Shown here: piece by piece, positions 45,681 through 58,055 of the stretch
Numbering within the stretch: position 1 is the stretch's first letter
How the letters are laid out: each line of letters starts with the position of its first letter
From: Isoetes taiwanensis
Lineage: Eukaryota; Streptophyta; Lycopodiopsida; Isoetales; Isoetaceae
Assembly: GCA_021234155.1 (NCBI GenBank)
Contig: JAJEKV010000063.1
Span: forward strand, 248,001 to 312,000
Direction of reading: 5' to 3'
Length of the DNA: 64,000 bases
Position numbers and translations under genes: made by a program
The notes under the pieces: generated by a model
Told to the model about the DNA's origin: nothing
What the model saw: only the letters and a program-made list of their open reading frames with translations
The model's database searches: none

Positions 45681-46474
45681 CTTTTCTATTTTTCTGGACC
45701 GTAGATATGGAAAATTATAGATCTAACGGCTTACGTTAAATATTGCTGACGTGGCAGGACACGTGGCATAGCTAGAATTGCAGGAAATCGGGCAGCTCGG
45801 GTTAGGCAACCCTGCTAAAAAAAAAATCAAACTATCTATTTCAATATGTGCAAGGTCACGACACAAATCAACAGCATATTTACTTCTCAGAGGTAGATGT
45901 CCAGAATGCACCATTTTATTCTCACGTTTAGAAGTTCCAGTAATTGTCAAAATGGAGAAGCTGGAAGCAAAGAACAACATATATGTGCTGCATACACGTA
46001 AACCTCTTCTTGATGGAGGGCTTCAGGTACCAACAATAATAGCAAAACGTTTTACAACTTATTATTGGCAGTCCAAAAGTCCTTCCCAGATGTAGAAGTT
46101 GGCAAATATTTATGGATTGGCAAGCAGGCAAGTCCAACTCGCATTTTAAAGTTGAGCTAATGGATTGGTAAGCCAACTTCGCACTTTAAGAGAGATATAG
46201 AGTGGACAGGCTAGTCTAAAGCAACAATTTTATTGGGTTCAACATTCATCATCTTCAGCAAATCCAACAGAAATGATTTGAGGGACGAGTAAACAGTTTT
46301 GCTCAAAAGATTGTAAAGCACTTAACTGAATACATTCCATGACCAGAGAAATTATCACCAGCCTCTCCTAAGCTGTACCAGCCAAGTTAGAAGAACACAT
46401 ATTGTGCCTTCAACAAAAATAATGCCAAGGAAGCTTGCAGATCTTTGTAACGAATACAACATTGGATGGACAGG
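45681..46474. other. intergenic region between candidate gene and RCL1
   Basis: No clear gene. A possible last RCL1 exon may lie near 46350-46371 on the minus strand. A repeat GGATTGG(C/T)AAG around 46115 and 46162 is also present. Confidence 0.4.
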
Positions 46475-48178
46475 TTATGTGACCTTCCTGTATCCACTGC
46501 CAACACAAGTTAGAATAACTGTACCTGTTTTAGAGTGTGGTTGGATATTAAATTTTACATCAAGGAACTCTTTGATGTTGTGGAGAGTCTGGATCCCATA
46601 AGGAGAAAGCTTGCCAATCCGAACTTGACAAACATCCTCGGGACATAACGCACACAGCAGGAAAAGTAAGCTCTGCAAAGAAAAGGAAATGTAAGTAAAT
46701 CTAATGAACTTGAGAACATTAAACTACAAAGCCAAAACCTGATGAGTTGTGTCAACAACTCCGCCCTCCTTAATCTCCTCTAGAAGCAGCATAGCTGCTT
46801 GAGACCCAAGATCTTCAGGAAGCATTTGCATCCTGTTTTCTTCAAATTCGTTTTCCTTGGAACAGTTGGCAGCACCATCAACACCAAGCAAACAGCCCGT
46901 AGTTGTTTCTGCCACCAGTGAAATACCGTATCCAGGAGACCTAAACCAGATCCAGCATTATAGGCTGTCTTCTTGCAGATTAATCTTTTATGGTAAAGCA
47001 CACTTACTTTCCAGACTCTGCACCTGAATAGTGGTCAGTAAAGATGTGAACATCTGGCAAAAGCCGATTTAAGACACCCCGTGCTGCTGCAAACATACGG
47101 TTTGATATGTGAGGAGAAACTCGGGTAGAATAAGCAACTCCTCGTACTCGTTTTACCATTCCTTCGTCTATCCACTTTACTGCCTAAACAATACTGATTG
47201 TAAAGAAAAAGGAACTTCCAATCAAATACATGACTAAAAACTCCAAGAAAAATTACCTTTAGACTGTTCAAAACAACTGGAACTTTCAACATCACCTCAC
47301 CCCCACCAAGTGGAGGAGCCCCTCGAGAAACAACTTTCAGTTCCAAGTCTTCTATTGGGACCCCAAAGTGCTTTAGAATAGGTAGAGTGGTGGTTCTAAA
47401 TGTATCTACACACGGATCCTTTTCATCATTTGTAATACCTGCCAGTATCGTTATTTTTAGCATTTAATATATATAAGCACTGGTTAAATAAGAGACATCA
47501 TATCTAACCTTTTAATGTTATAGAAAGCCTGGACTTCCCAAAAAGTCCAAGAATTATTAATGGTTCAAGAAAGTAACCAATTGAGCGCTCTGTACCACAA
47601 TCGTGAACTAGGTTCCGACCCCCAGTCAAAATTCCAGGCTTATACTGAATCTTTGTGCCTGTGGATGAAGATGTCAGCACTTTACAAAGCAAAATAATCT
47701 AGATTAAATAGTAAAATATGTCTAGGCTACTCCTGAATGTGTGAAAATATTCCCTTTTCACATGCGAGATCTGCATCATGAAATTTGCTGGTGTAATTCC
47801 TCCGAGGTATTCAAATTTTATCATCTACAACTTTAGATTAAAAGAAAGCTAAATCAAAGGAACCTAATAGGCTGTAATAGCAATGGGATGAATGCTCAGG
47901 ATATGAAATACATATTTATGGTGACGCGTACAAAGTATCCAAGACAAAAAGCAAGATATGAACTAAATGCAATTACCTGTCTCGTTGATTACAACACTGC
48001 AGCCATTGGAGATCTTTTCCATGAGGAGCAAGAGCGATCCCTCGTAGTTACGGACACCTGGGAATTGATCGCGAGCCCTGATGTCATGGATTGTAATGGG
48101 CGTTCCAGCTAATGTTGCTAGAAGAATGCGCTGCCGGAAATTGGCCGCTCCTCTTAGACGCTTGTGGCCCAACGCCAT
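46475..48178 (-). CDS. RCL1: RNA 3'-terminal phosphate cyclase-like protein (RCL1)
   Basis: RCL1 acts in the nucleolus with the GTPase Bms1 in the small-subunit processome and is needed for early pre-18S rRNA cleavage; it lacks cyclase activity. Exons (high to low) are 48178-47977, 47658-47509, 47438-47257, 47183-47008, 46940-46739 and 46672-46475. Phases join without a stop and give 369 residues, against about 370-375 in other eukaryotes. Landmarks are MALGHKRLRGAANFRQRILL at the N terminus, GTKIQYKPGILTGG (exon 2), SRGAPPLGGGEVMLKVPV (exon 3), HYSGAESGKSPGYGISLVAE (exons 4-5) and PHSKTGTVILTCVGSGYR (exon 6). The end GYRKVT differs from the usual Arg/Lys-rich tail, so a further small exon beyond a GTCACA donor is possible. 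Confidence 0.93.
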
Positions 48179-48185
48179 CTTCCCA

Positions 48186-48195
48186 AAACCCTAAA
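48186..48195. promoter_or_regulatory. telo-box upstream of RCL1
   Basis: The sequence AAACCCTAAA lies 8-17 bp upstream of the RCL1 ATG. Telo-boxes (AAACCCTA) near transcription starts are typical of plant ribosome-biogenesis and translation genes, which fits RCL1. The site is seen directly; its activity is inferred. Confidence 0.6.
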
Positions 48196-49504
48196 CCTTT
48201 GCCTCAGGCAATGACGCGCCATGTCACGAAATATTGTTGACGTGTCATGCGTTTACTTTCTTTTTTGTTTTGCCATGTGTAAGAACTAAGAATATTGCAT
48301 ATTATGTTTTTGCACCGTTGTTCTGACATGGTAGAAGCTGCAAACTGCCGTAGGGCCTCTGGGACAATCCAAAAGCATCTAAGCATTCTGGCATCTGGCA
48401 AAATACTTTTCAAAGTGGCTTGCTTTTCAAATTGTCATGATTTCCAAGTGCTTCGCTTCTTTTCGACTCGGATTTGATCATCCGCAAGGCTACTATTCTC
48501 GCTCTACTCTGCGTTGTTTTAAGCTCTTCATTCCCGCATTTGCCCCTCCTTGTTTTTGGGCTTGCTATTTTCCATCTGCACCTCTCTGTTTTGGCACCTA
48601 ATCAAAGAACTCGGCTCTTCCTCGGTTCCCCTCAGTTTGATTTAACTTGTTTCGGACAAGTGGAGGTGAACCTCCTCTTCTAAAGGATCATGCATGTGGT
48701 TATTTTTTAATCCTCCCAAGGAGGACGTTAACCTCCTCTTCCCATAAGGTTTGAGCCATTGGATATGTTTCCTCCTATTGGTGTTGTTGATGTATTTGTT
48801 TCTTTTCATCGGACTATATTTATATTATTACAAGAGATTTGGCCACACGAGCATTTCTTTTTCTCAACCCTTGTGAGCCTGAAGTGAGTCGGCTAAAAGG
48901 AATGCTTATATCTGCTCTAGAGCAATTGAAGTTGTAAATGGTAGTAAAAAATAGATCTAACTTTTAAAGGTGGAAGTGAAGATTAGGAAAACATAAATGA
49001 AGAAGATCATAAATTGTAACAAAAGTTGCCCCTTACATATGAAGTATTCATGTTCATATTATAATATGGCATATACAGTAAATTCTTGAAATGATCTATC
49101 AGTGAGATACAAAAACAGTCACAGTTTACAGAATGGGGTAACCTTGCTGGGTATTTTTCTATTAGGGAAGTATTGAAGGTTAGCATGGTTAAAAGGTTAA
49201 CATATATGGAAGTATTGAAGGTTAGCATGTTTAAAAGGTTAACCTATATGTGCCAATGGTTAAGGAGGGGATTATTAGCGGTCAAGTGAACAAATGACAA
49301 GTTTGAAGTTCAAACTTAGTATGGAGTGGAATTGTCGTGAAGAATGGGGTGTCGATTCCTGATGAATTGGTGCCGACTAAAAAATCTATAAGTAGGATTG
49401 TTTTTCTGAAAAATACAGAGGATGTTTTGGAGCGGATTCATCTTGGATGAATGCCTGGGCTGTCAAATTGAATAGACATTCAAATGCATTGCTACAGTAT
49501 TTCA
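48196..49504. other. no gene recognised
   Basis: It includes a short duplication of about 35 bp around GAAGGTTAGCATG (49170 and 49213). Open frames at 48295-48683 have no relatives I know of. Confidence 0.4.
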
Positions 49505-50215
49505 TGTAACACCGGGTTGAATGTGTTTTTTTTGAGATATTTTATTTGCATATAGTAGATATTTTGAATATTACAAGACATTGTGTTTTGCAATACAAAT
49601 AATAAGAGGTTGCTAAGTTGCTAGACATTTGGTCTATATAATCCTATCATTGGTATTAGAGCACAAGTTCTTTGAAATGTCTAGCATTTGGAGCCTCTCT
49701 TTTTGAATGGTATTAAGGTTTATGAAGGAGGTCCCGCTTTTTAAATTTGGAAAGAACAAATGAAAAATGTTTTAGAAAATGAAAACTTATGGGAATTGTT
49801 GGAAGAAGACAATATTGGTAATACTAATGGTTCAGCTAGTATTGTTGCAGGAAGAAGGGAGAGTAGCTCTTCTGATGAAGCATCTGCAACATGAGGTCTA
49901 GATGTAATTGCAACAAGTGGTCAGTGTTACTCTTAGGGAAGTGACAGCAAAAATCAAAGGAAGCCTATGCAATCCTAACTAGCAAGGTAGGGGGTCCGAT
50001 TTTGTTGAAAGTAAGGGGTAAAACCCCAAGAGAAATGTAGAAGTATCTTCTCAAACACTTAGAGGAGAAAATTTTGTCTCAAATTGACATTCTGGATAAA
50101 GAGTTAAGGAAGCTCAAACTTAGGGAAGAAGATGACTTGACCAATTGTTTTTCAAAATTTGATAATATTGTGGCAGATCTTGAAGGGGCGAGAGTTGTAA
50201 TGGCTGGCCAACAAA
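49505..50215 (+). mobile_element. Copia-type LTR end and gag remnant
   Basis: A possible 145-bp LTR, 49505-49649, starts TGTAACACC and ends CTATCA. It is followed one base later by TGGTATTAGAGC, one mismatch from the tRNA-Met primer site. Then come fragments VYEGGPAF, IWKEQMKNVLENENLWELLE and LEEKILSQIDILDKELRKLK followed by REEDDLTNCFSKFDNIVADL, typical of Copia gag (UBN2 type). Stops interrupt it and no pol region follows. Confidence 0.6.
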
Positions 50216-50275
50216 AATTAGCATGTACCTAGAGCTGTTGAAGAGAATAAGCAATTAGCTACACTGATCAGAAAC

Positions 50276-50575
50276 TTGACCAGAACTAGAGAAAATGCTG
50301 AAGAAATGATAAGGACAGAATTTGAGCAAAATAAAGTTTTATTTGATGACTATGATGAGAATGTTGAGGTTTTATATGCAGGCCGAACCAAATACACTCA
50401 CATGGAGGAATTTGAGGCCTTGGCTATTCTGAATGGCCATTCTCAGCCTCAATTCAAGTTTCACATTTTCTCTACCATGCTAAGAGGCGCCCCTCATCAG
50501 TGGCTCATGGCCAACAAAAGTCACTGGAAACAAAATTGGCAAGAGATGAAGACTGATTTTCTCTCACATTATTGA
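50276..50575 (+). pseudogene. Gypsy-type gag fragment
   Basis: The 99-codon frame ends with HIFSTMLRGAPHQWLMANKS and WKQNWQEMKTDFLSHY, the retrotransposon gag pattern (LxGxAxxWxxxxxxxxxxWxxFxxxFxxxF). It lies directly after the Copia gag remnant and ends at TGA. It is probably a hybrid junction or a nested remnant. Confidence 0.55.
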
Positions 50576-50689
50576 ACATTAATAATGAGACAACTAACGT
50601 TGTGTACAAAGAGTTGTTAGAATGGTGACAATGGACTTAATATTTTGTTTATAAAATAATATTATTATATAGCATTATGTATACATAGC

Positions 50690-51480
50690 TTTTTTTTTTT
50701 TTTTTTTTTTTTTAAGGACGAAAGCCAAAAAGTTTATTAATCAGATAAAAAGTATAAAATTTACATGTCTCATCTAACTGTGTAAGCACAAAAAGATGCC
50801 ATAGGAGCACGAGCCTGAAGCACAATGTACTTACTCCAGAATAGAAGACTAATGATAAGAATCAAATCGAAGATACTGAATCTAGATGCGTTCCATCATT
50901 TCTGATTCAAGGGAGGAACACTCGTAGGCTGTCAATATCTTTTTCTGGGCCACCGTAATCACACCGCGTGCAGAAGAATTAATGCCCTGAAAGATGTGGT
51001 GTCTGCGACACTCCCATATCGACCATAGGAGTCAACCGGAACCAAGATGGAATGCCCTTTGTTTAGCTGGAGGCCATGCGTTGGGATAGGATGCCAAGAG
51101 GATGCATCGGCAAATCAATGTACCGTTAAACAAACCTTGTAGCCGGACCATCTTTGGTTGAACCTCGGGACAATCAAAGAGACAACGCCAAGAGTCTCAA
51201 CGCCCAAAAGACAGTGGGGGCATACTTGCAGATATCACGAGGATCATAGTGATGCCTAAGGCATTAACCCGCAGCACACCTGTGGATAACCCGCCACCAC
51301 AAAGATGGAGACTTTAGAGTGGAGCAACCTATCCCAAAGCCATCGCCATGTACGACGCAAAAGTGGGTCATGGAACTCTGAGGTGCCACCCATTTGGCAA
51401 CCGGAGGGGGCCGTGGTGCTAAAAGAAGGCGATATCTCGATCCGACAAAGTTCTTGCCTTTGTGAATATTTTCATGACGT
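50690..51480 (-). mobile_element. 5'-truncated LINE, minus strand
   Basis: A 24-T run (50690-50713) is the poly-A tail of a minus-strand element. Its C-terminal coding remnant includes LWDRLLHSKVSIFVWWRVIH and FDCPEVQPKMVRL-like pieces, followed by LLWSIWECRRHHIFQGINSS. These match the zf-RVT region and tail of plant L1 ORF2. Several frameshifts are present. An 18-bp repeat TATAGCATTATGTATACA flanks a slightly larger interval (50668-50685 and 51677-51694) and may be its target duplication. Confidence 0.7.
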
Positions 51481-51840
51481 ACTTCTAATAGATGGATAAT
51501 AAAATCATTGATTCCAGATATCCATTCATCCTTTTTCCTAATGAGATTTAAGATCCATTTTTTATATTTTTCTATTCCATTTATCTCAACATATGCTAAT
51601 GGCTTGGAAACATAATGATATAGCATAGATCTAATCAACGTCAACAAATAACTCACACACACATAAGAATTTTCATTATAGCATTATGTATACAGAACTT
51701 CTAATAGATGGATAATAAAATCACTAATTTCATATATCCATTCATCCTTATTTTCTAATGAGATTTAAGATCCATTTTCTCATATTTTTCTATGTCATTT
51801 ATTTGCACAAGTCAACAACTAACTCTCACACACATAAGAC
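51481..51840. repeat. direct repeat of about 190 bp next to the LINE
   Basis: The segment 51481-51666 (ACTTCTAATAGATGGATAAT...) recurs, with small deletions, at 51696-51840. Between the copies lies TATAGCATTATGTATACA, also found left of the LINE. The layout fits a tandem duplication that was later split by the LINE, or a target duplication plus a local one. Confidence 0.7.
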
Positions 51841-52314
51841 AAATAATATTAACTTTCATTACTCGCTATACAATAGTTCACTATTTTATTCAAACAACAT
51901 CGCTCAAGTATTATTCTCACTATCGAATTCAAAACTCTGCTAACAATAAACACATGTTCTAAAACAACTATAAATGTTTCCACATGAATAACAACCAACA
52001 AACTATGATCGATGCGTGTTGTAAACACTCACATGTGTCCATCGCGTCCCAAACAAACACACAGCTTCGTATATCGCTGCGATCCATTGCCAAAAATGTA
52101 ATAATGAGCAGACAGATAACAAATAGTTAACCAAAACTAGTCTATCTATAAATTAACATGGTCTCTCCATAAAATAACTCCATCTAAATCAACAACGGCC
52201 AGTATATAAGCACGATACTCAACAAAATGTCGTCCAGTGTAGGTAGCATTCCTAATACATTGTTTCATTTTATTTGTTAATCTAAATATTCTGCTTGCCC
52301 CAGTAATCGTCCAC

Positions 52315-52662
52315 ATGCTTTCTGAGCCAAAATCCTGTTGCGGGTTACACCAACAAATCTTCACAGAAACAGAGATGGCTCCGCAGCAAGATCGCACTGC
52401 ACCTGACATGGCTAAATTGCCAAGAGAAATAGGGGGAACTCCTGAAGAAGATGCCATCCATGTCATTGTCACTCCACCAGTTCCAGCAACAACGCCAATA
52501 CGAGAGCTTAGAAACCAAGCATCGGAGATCACAAAAGAACTCTTAGATGTCTGGTATTATTTGAGTAAGCTATCCATCGACCTATGCAAGCTTCAACGGC
52601 TCTTACAGATTCTCGACATCGATAGCACAATAGAAAGTGCAAAAGCTACTGGTAAAATATAA
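52315..52662 (+). CDS. conserved small frame in the 5' part of Helitron A
   Basis: A 115-codon frame encoding QQDRTAPDMAKLPREIGGTP and VIVTPPVPATTPIRELRNQA, then a leucine-rich helical end. Helitron B encodes a close copy on the opposite strand (61470-61225), with mainly conservative changes. Its role is unknown and no domain is recognised. Conservation between two element copies may reflect only recent common origin. Confidence 0.35.
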   Translation: MLSEPKSCCGLHQQIFTETEMAPQQDRTAPDMAKLPREIGGTPEEDAIHVIVTPPVPATTPIRELRNQASEITKELLDVWYYLSKLSIDLCKLQRLLQILDIDSTIESAKATGKI

Positions 52663-52895
52663 GAAGATCTCTAAACTGGCTCATCGATTTTAGCTGCTCA
52701 TACTGTATCGATGTTTTCCTGATGTTTACTGGTATTTCATAGATAAAGGTTTATATAATCGTTTGTGGTTTCCGTCTAAATCATCCAAAATCCAAAATCC
52801 AGGCTCCACCTTTGCATCTCTGCCTATGATCTCGTATCCTTCTGAAACTTGAAGAATTGTGTGGTCTTTAGGTGTGAAAGGGCCCCAAACCATAT

Positions 52896-55800
52896 ATGAC
52901 CCAACGGTATCAGGATGCCATGTCTATTATGCGCGAACATGGCAGGCCGGACCTCTTTATAACCATGACTGCCAATGCAAATTGGGAAGAGATTAGGAGG
53001 GAATTGTTATATGGCCAATCGCCAAGTGATCGACCAGAGTTAGTAGCTAGAGTATTCCATATGAAAGTAAAGGAGCTGGTAGATCTGATAACTAATCGTG
53101 GTATATTCGGCCGCATAATCGCAAAAGTCTATGTTATTGAGTTCCAGAAGAGGGGCTTGCCACATGTACATTTGTTGACTATGTTGGATCAGGCTGACAA
53201 GCCCTTCACAGCCGAAGAGATTGATCAAATCATTTGTGTTGAAATACCAGACAAGGATGCATATCCTGAATTGTATGATATGGTCACCCGTAATATGATG
53301 CATGGGCCATGCGGTACTGGATATCCGAATAGTTCGTGCATGCAGGATGGTAAGTGTACAAAACATTATCCACGTGCATTTTCAGATGAGACGACAGTTG
53401 TTGACGGATATCCATTGTACCGAAGAAGGGATGATGGTCGAAAGGTGAAAAAAGGGGATATACATTTAGACAACAGATGGGTCGTGCCATACAATCCGTG
53501 GCTGACATCCTACTTCAAGTGCCATATCAATGTTGAGGTATGTACTGCTGTAAAGGCCATTAAATATCTATACAAGTATGTCTACAAAGGGCCGGATATG
53601 ATCAATGTGAACTTAGAGGCAGGGAGTGATGGTGCAACTCCTAGCAGGGCAACCACCATAAACCATGATGAGGTTGAGCAATTCTTAAATGCACGCTATT
53701 TTTCAGCTTCTGAAGCATCGTGGAGAATCCTCTCATATGATATACAACAACAGTTTCCTCATGTCACTGATTACCGTGCATCTCCCAATGCAACAAGATG
53801 TATACTATCGAGAAGGTATGAGCATGGACACGATAAGAAGTAAGAATAACGGAACAACATTGACAGCTTTCTTCGAGAAGAATGCATCTGGAAATAGAGA
53901 GGCTACTCAATTGCTCTACCATGATTTTCCTAAAAAGTTTACCTATGATAAGCCCAGGAGGACATGGATGGGTAGATCCAACAATCGAAGTTTCCCAATG
54001 ATTGGGCGATGTACTTTGTTAATCCTTCAGAAGGAGAGCGATACTATCTACGTCTCCTATTGACCCGTGTGACAGGTGCGGTTAGTTTTGAGGATCTGTG
54101 CTCCTTCGATGGGGAGTTGTGTGCAACATATAAAGAAGTGCATTCGTCGTGGGTTGCTTCGGGATGACACAGAATGGCTCGAGTCTCTTCAGGAAGCAGC
54201 AGTATGGAGCATGCCACCACAATTGCGACATATGTTCGCCATGATACGTTTAAATTGAGAACCATCAAATCCGCTGCAACTGTGGGAAAAAGTCAAGCTT
54301 TCTATGGTCGATGACTTCTTGCATGAGGCGCGAAGGGTTGCGGAGGATCAAAGTGTGCAAGTGTGTGATCGGTTTTTTGATATGGCACTTCTAGACATTA
54401 AAGACTACATGAATTCTGGCGGGTGATCTTTGAGGGAGTTTGAATTCATTCTTCCAGAGCGTGCAATGGATCCATATATGATATTTCGGGATGAGGTGTT
54501 TCAACAAGACATGGCAGAGGTGCAAGAAGCTGTGGACCGCCTATATAACGACCAACGTATTATCTTTCACGTGATGTTGGATAAAGGATGGGTGTTCTTT
54601 GTTCATGGTGCAGGTGGATCGGGAAAGAGTTTTCTTTTTAACACCATGTTGTCTTATGTTCGCGCTGTATATCATTGCACTTGCGATTTGCTTCCTCCGG
54701 AATTGCATCCACTTTATTGAAGGGCTGGCACACTACACATTCAAGGTTCAAGATACCGAATAAATATAGATGAGACATCAACGTGCAATATTCCAAAGCG
54801 GTCGAAATGGGCAAAATTGATAAGAGCGACACGTATGATTATATGGGATGAGGCCCCAATGATGCATAAACATGTTTATGAAGCACTTGATAGAACGCTC
54901 TGTGATGTGATGTCATGTGACAAATTACTCATTATTGTTTTAGGAGGAGATTTTCGCCAGGTTCCACTGGTGGTACCAGATCCCAAATTGTGCAAGCTTC
55001 CTTGAAGTACTCTTACATATGGGATCATGTCGAGGAACATAAGCTCAACATAAACATGGGTAATGAAGAATGTGGGGAGCGATATGGAAGAGCAAAGGGC
55101 ATCTGTGACTATCTTCTACGGTTGGGGATGGACTCGAAACCACATTTTCCAACATTGGGTCGGGCAGCGTAATATGTCTTCCTAAGAGATTTGTGTCAAA
55201 GTCACGACTTGAATGATTTGCTAGCCATGGCATTTCCGGATGTTTCCACAAATTATGAAAGTGTATCCTATTGGGTGCAAAGGCAATCCTTACGCCACTA
55301 AACGAGGATGTAGATGAAGTAAACAAGAGGATGACAGAGTGGTTGCTCACTTTGTTATTGATTATTACAAAGGCCGATCAAGCTGTGGATGAGAATGATG
55401 CAGGGGTCTATTTTATTGAATTTTTGAATGCGCAAACTCCGAGTGGGATGCCTCCACATCAATTGACATTGAAGGTTGGCATGATTGTCATGTTGCTGAG
55501 GTCAGTTTCTACCCGTAAAGGACTCTACAATGGCACTCGCCTCATCATACGTTCATTAAGAAGACGTGCTATAGACGCCGGGATTGTCACTGGAAAAAAT
55601 ATTGGGAGCAGAGTGTTCATATTTCGAATTCCTTTGGTGCCAAATAATGCAGAACTTCCATTCCAGTTTGAACGCATGCAATTTCCGCTACGCCCAGCTT
55701 TTGGTATGACAATCAACAAGTCCCAGGGCCAAACGATGAAAATGGTTGGTTTGTATTTGCCAAACCCAGTATTTAGTCACGGACAACTCTACGTGGCACT

Positions 55801-56032
55801 CTCGAGAGCTCAAGGTATCCAAGGCATAAAGGTACTCATTCTATCGAAGGATGGAGATGCTTCCGCTTTTAACGACCACATCAAGATATACAACAAATAT
55901 TGTATACAAAGAACTCCTCTAATTGTGAGCCTAATACTTAAATGTATCTACTTCCAATTTCTAATTGTTTTCATTGATTTCTTTTATTTTATTTCTTTTT
56001 TGTCTTATGTACTTACTTCTTTATCCATGTAG
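52896..56032 (+). pseudogene. Helitron Rep/helicase protein, broken
   Basis: Helitrons transpose as rolling circles using a Rep (HUH nuclease) fused to a Pif1-type helicase. Rep motifs are YQDAMSIMREHGRPDLFITM, EFQKRGLPHVHLL (HUH) and AIKYLYKYVYKGPD (two catalytic tyrosines). Helicase motifs are FFVHGAGGSGKSFLF (Walker A, 54597-54641), MIIWDEAPMMH (Walker B), LGGDFRQVPLVV, and PLRPAFGMTINKSQGQTM and GQLYVALSRAQGIQGIKVL near the end. Frames change near 53840, 54040, 54258, 54720 and 55000-55270 and a TGA sits at 54424. The first third of a normal Helitron protein is missing before 52896. It is not functional as read. Confidence 0.85.
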
Positions 56033-56464
56033 ATGGTGCGTATTTTGGTCCCTTGGTATGTCTTTGGTCACCACGTCGCCAAATGCCTAAAAGGTGACAG
56101 GAGTTATCACGTTACCAGGGTTATTTTTGTCGTACGTGCTCTTGGGTTATGATTGGGAACGAAAATACCACGCTCATATGCATGGGGTAGCAAGCGTGGA
56201 AATTGAGGAGCTTATTGGAAAGCTCAAGGAAATATTTTGCACTGACGAGGTTGTCAAGTTGGAGCAGTTCATCCAACTAATTGATGACTTCCTATTTGCT
56301 CAAGTCTATCAAAGGGAACGTTGTTTACGTGGATGTGCTTTGAGAGAGGTAGGTGGAGGATAAAGTGCATATATCTATCTATTGGGTAATGTAGTGCTTT
56401 GACTAACCTGCAATTGTTTGTCTTTTTTATCAGATGAGAAACGATCACAATGACCTTTTAGGCG

Positions 56465-58055
56465 AATTACATGTCTTAGTAGCAAAAAGAACTCACATGT
56501 GTTGGAATATATAATGGATCCCATTTTAGGGTCTACAAATCATTCCTTCACCTTGATAGGCGATGTATCCGGGATTCCATCATACTACGCTACGCCGGGA
56601 TGAGTTGTCTCCAGCGTGCGGATAGTCGTGAGGCGTCGTGGAAGCGATTCAAATCAATGACTTCGCCCATGCATTTCATTTTACCTGGTGATTAAGATGT
56701 TATATGTCAGATGTGAAGATATCAGGGTATCAATCAAGGACAATATTAGGCCCTTGGTGATGTGCGCCATGTGGAGATGCATATTTAGAGTTCCATCATG
56801 AACTAAAATATGTCGATGAGCTAGGACAAAATTTTGTGTTTTGTATTTACTTTTATTTTTGTTGGTGTACTTAATTACTTCTAAAGCGTGACATTTTGAG
56901 CATAAGTTTTGGATCGATTTTCCAAAATTTTGTTTTGAGTTGAGATTTTAACACATTTGTTATAAAGCATTGTTTTACGTGTTTGAAATTATTCAACGAT
57001 AAAGTTAATACATTGATGATCTGCAGTCATTAGACAAATTTCAATAACAAAAAATTACAAAAGTCCCGATTGTACAATTTGCCTATATCACATTTTGTAT
57101 GGGTGTTAAAGCTTGGTGGACTATTAAAACCTGCCGCCCATGACATTAATCTTTTGTATGTATCTTGATTTTTCTTAATATAGATTCTCGATAAACAAAA
57201 ATATGTCAACAACACACTTGTCTCAACTACAAAATAGTGACACCTATTTATGACATATAAGTCATATATGACACAAGTCTTATATGTCATATATATGTCA
57301 TAAGTTAGACTCGCATCATATATATATATAGACATATATGACATATTCATATGTCATATATAACTAACATCTCATATAGGTGCCGCTAATGTCCCTCGGG
57401 CGTGTGTTTTTACTCGGCCTTTAACGTCCATACGCATGTTGATATAGGCAAGATTAGACAATATTTGCTTTTGTAATTTTTTGTTATTGAAATTTGTCTA
57501 ATGACAGTATCATCAATGTATTAACTTTGTATTTATCAATTTCAACACAGAAAACAATGCCTTATAACAAATGTGTTAAATCTACCTCTGAAAACAAAAT
57601 TTTGGAAAGCTGGATCCAAAAATTATGCTCAAAATGTCACGCTTAGAAGTAATTAAGTACACCAACAAAAAATAGGTACAGAAATACAAAACACAAAATT
57701 TTGTCCTAGCGCGTTGACATATTTTAGTTCATGATGGAACTCTAAATATGCATCTCCACATGACGCACATCACCAAGGGCCTAATATTGTACTTTGTTGG
57801 ATACTCCCGTGATATCTTCACTTCTCTGACATATAACATCTTAACCAGGGTAAAAGTGAAATGCATGGGTGAGTCATTGATTTGAACTGCCCACGACGTC
57901 TCACGACTATCAAGCACATGAGACAACTCATCCCGAAGGTAGAATCGTATGATGGAATCGATAATCACTCGAAGGAATGATTTGTAGACCCTAAAATGGG
58001 ATCCATTACATATTCCAACACATGTGAGTTCTTTTGCTATTAAGACGCTAATTCA
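56465..58055. repeat. giant inverted repeat, arms about 590 bp
   Basis: The arm 56465-57060 matches the reverse complement of about 57465-58055 at high identity, for example ACTCACATGTGTTGGAATAT against ATATTCCAACACATGTGAGT. The 400-bp centre (57061-57464) is full of TATGACATATATGTCATA-type palindromes. This is where the two Helitron copies meet tail to tail. Confidence 0.85.
57225..57380. repeat. TATGACATA-rich repeat, also at 59660-59740 and 59922-60090
   Basis: CTTGTCTCAACTACAAAATA, then multiple TATATGACATAT/ATATGTCATATA units. The same block with its left neighbour (TATGTATCTTGATTTTTCTT) recurs in direct orientation at 59850-60090, and a shorter form at 59660-59740. It may be the terminal part of a repeat family rather than of the Helitrons. 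Confidence 0.7.

Larger units (their letters stand above)
51951..57060 (+). mobile_element. Helitron A (autonomous-type, decayed)
   Basis: The bounds are the inverted-repeat match to Helitron B (51951-52807, 52828-52894 and about 56465-57060). It holds the Rep/helicase pseudogene and a small upstream frame (52315-52662) ending in LLDVWYYLSKLSIDLCKLQR that is conserved in B. Exact Helitron termini (5' TC, 3' CTRR with hairpin) could not be located. Confidence 0.65.

Noticed and set aside
54430-55005. A working Pif1 helicase gene of the host
   Set aside because: The Walker motifs are present, but the frame is broken repeatedly and is continuous with Helitron Rep sequence upstream, so it belongs to the transposon.
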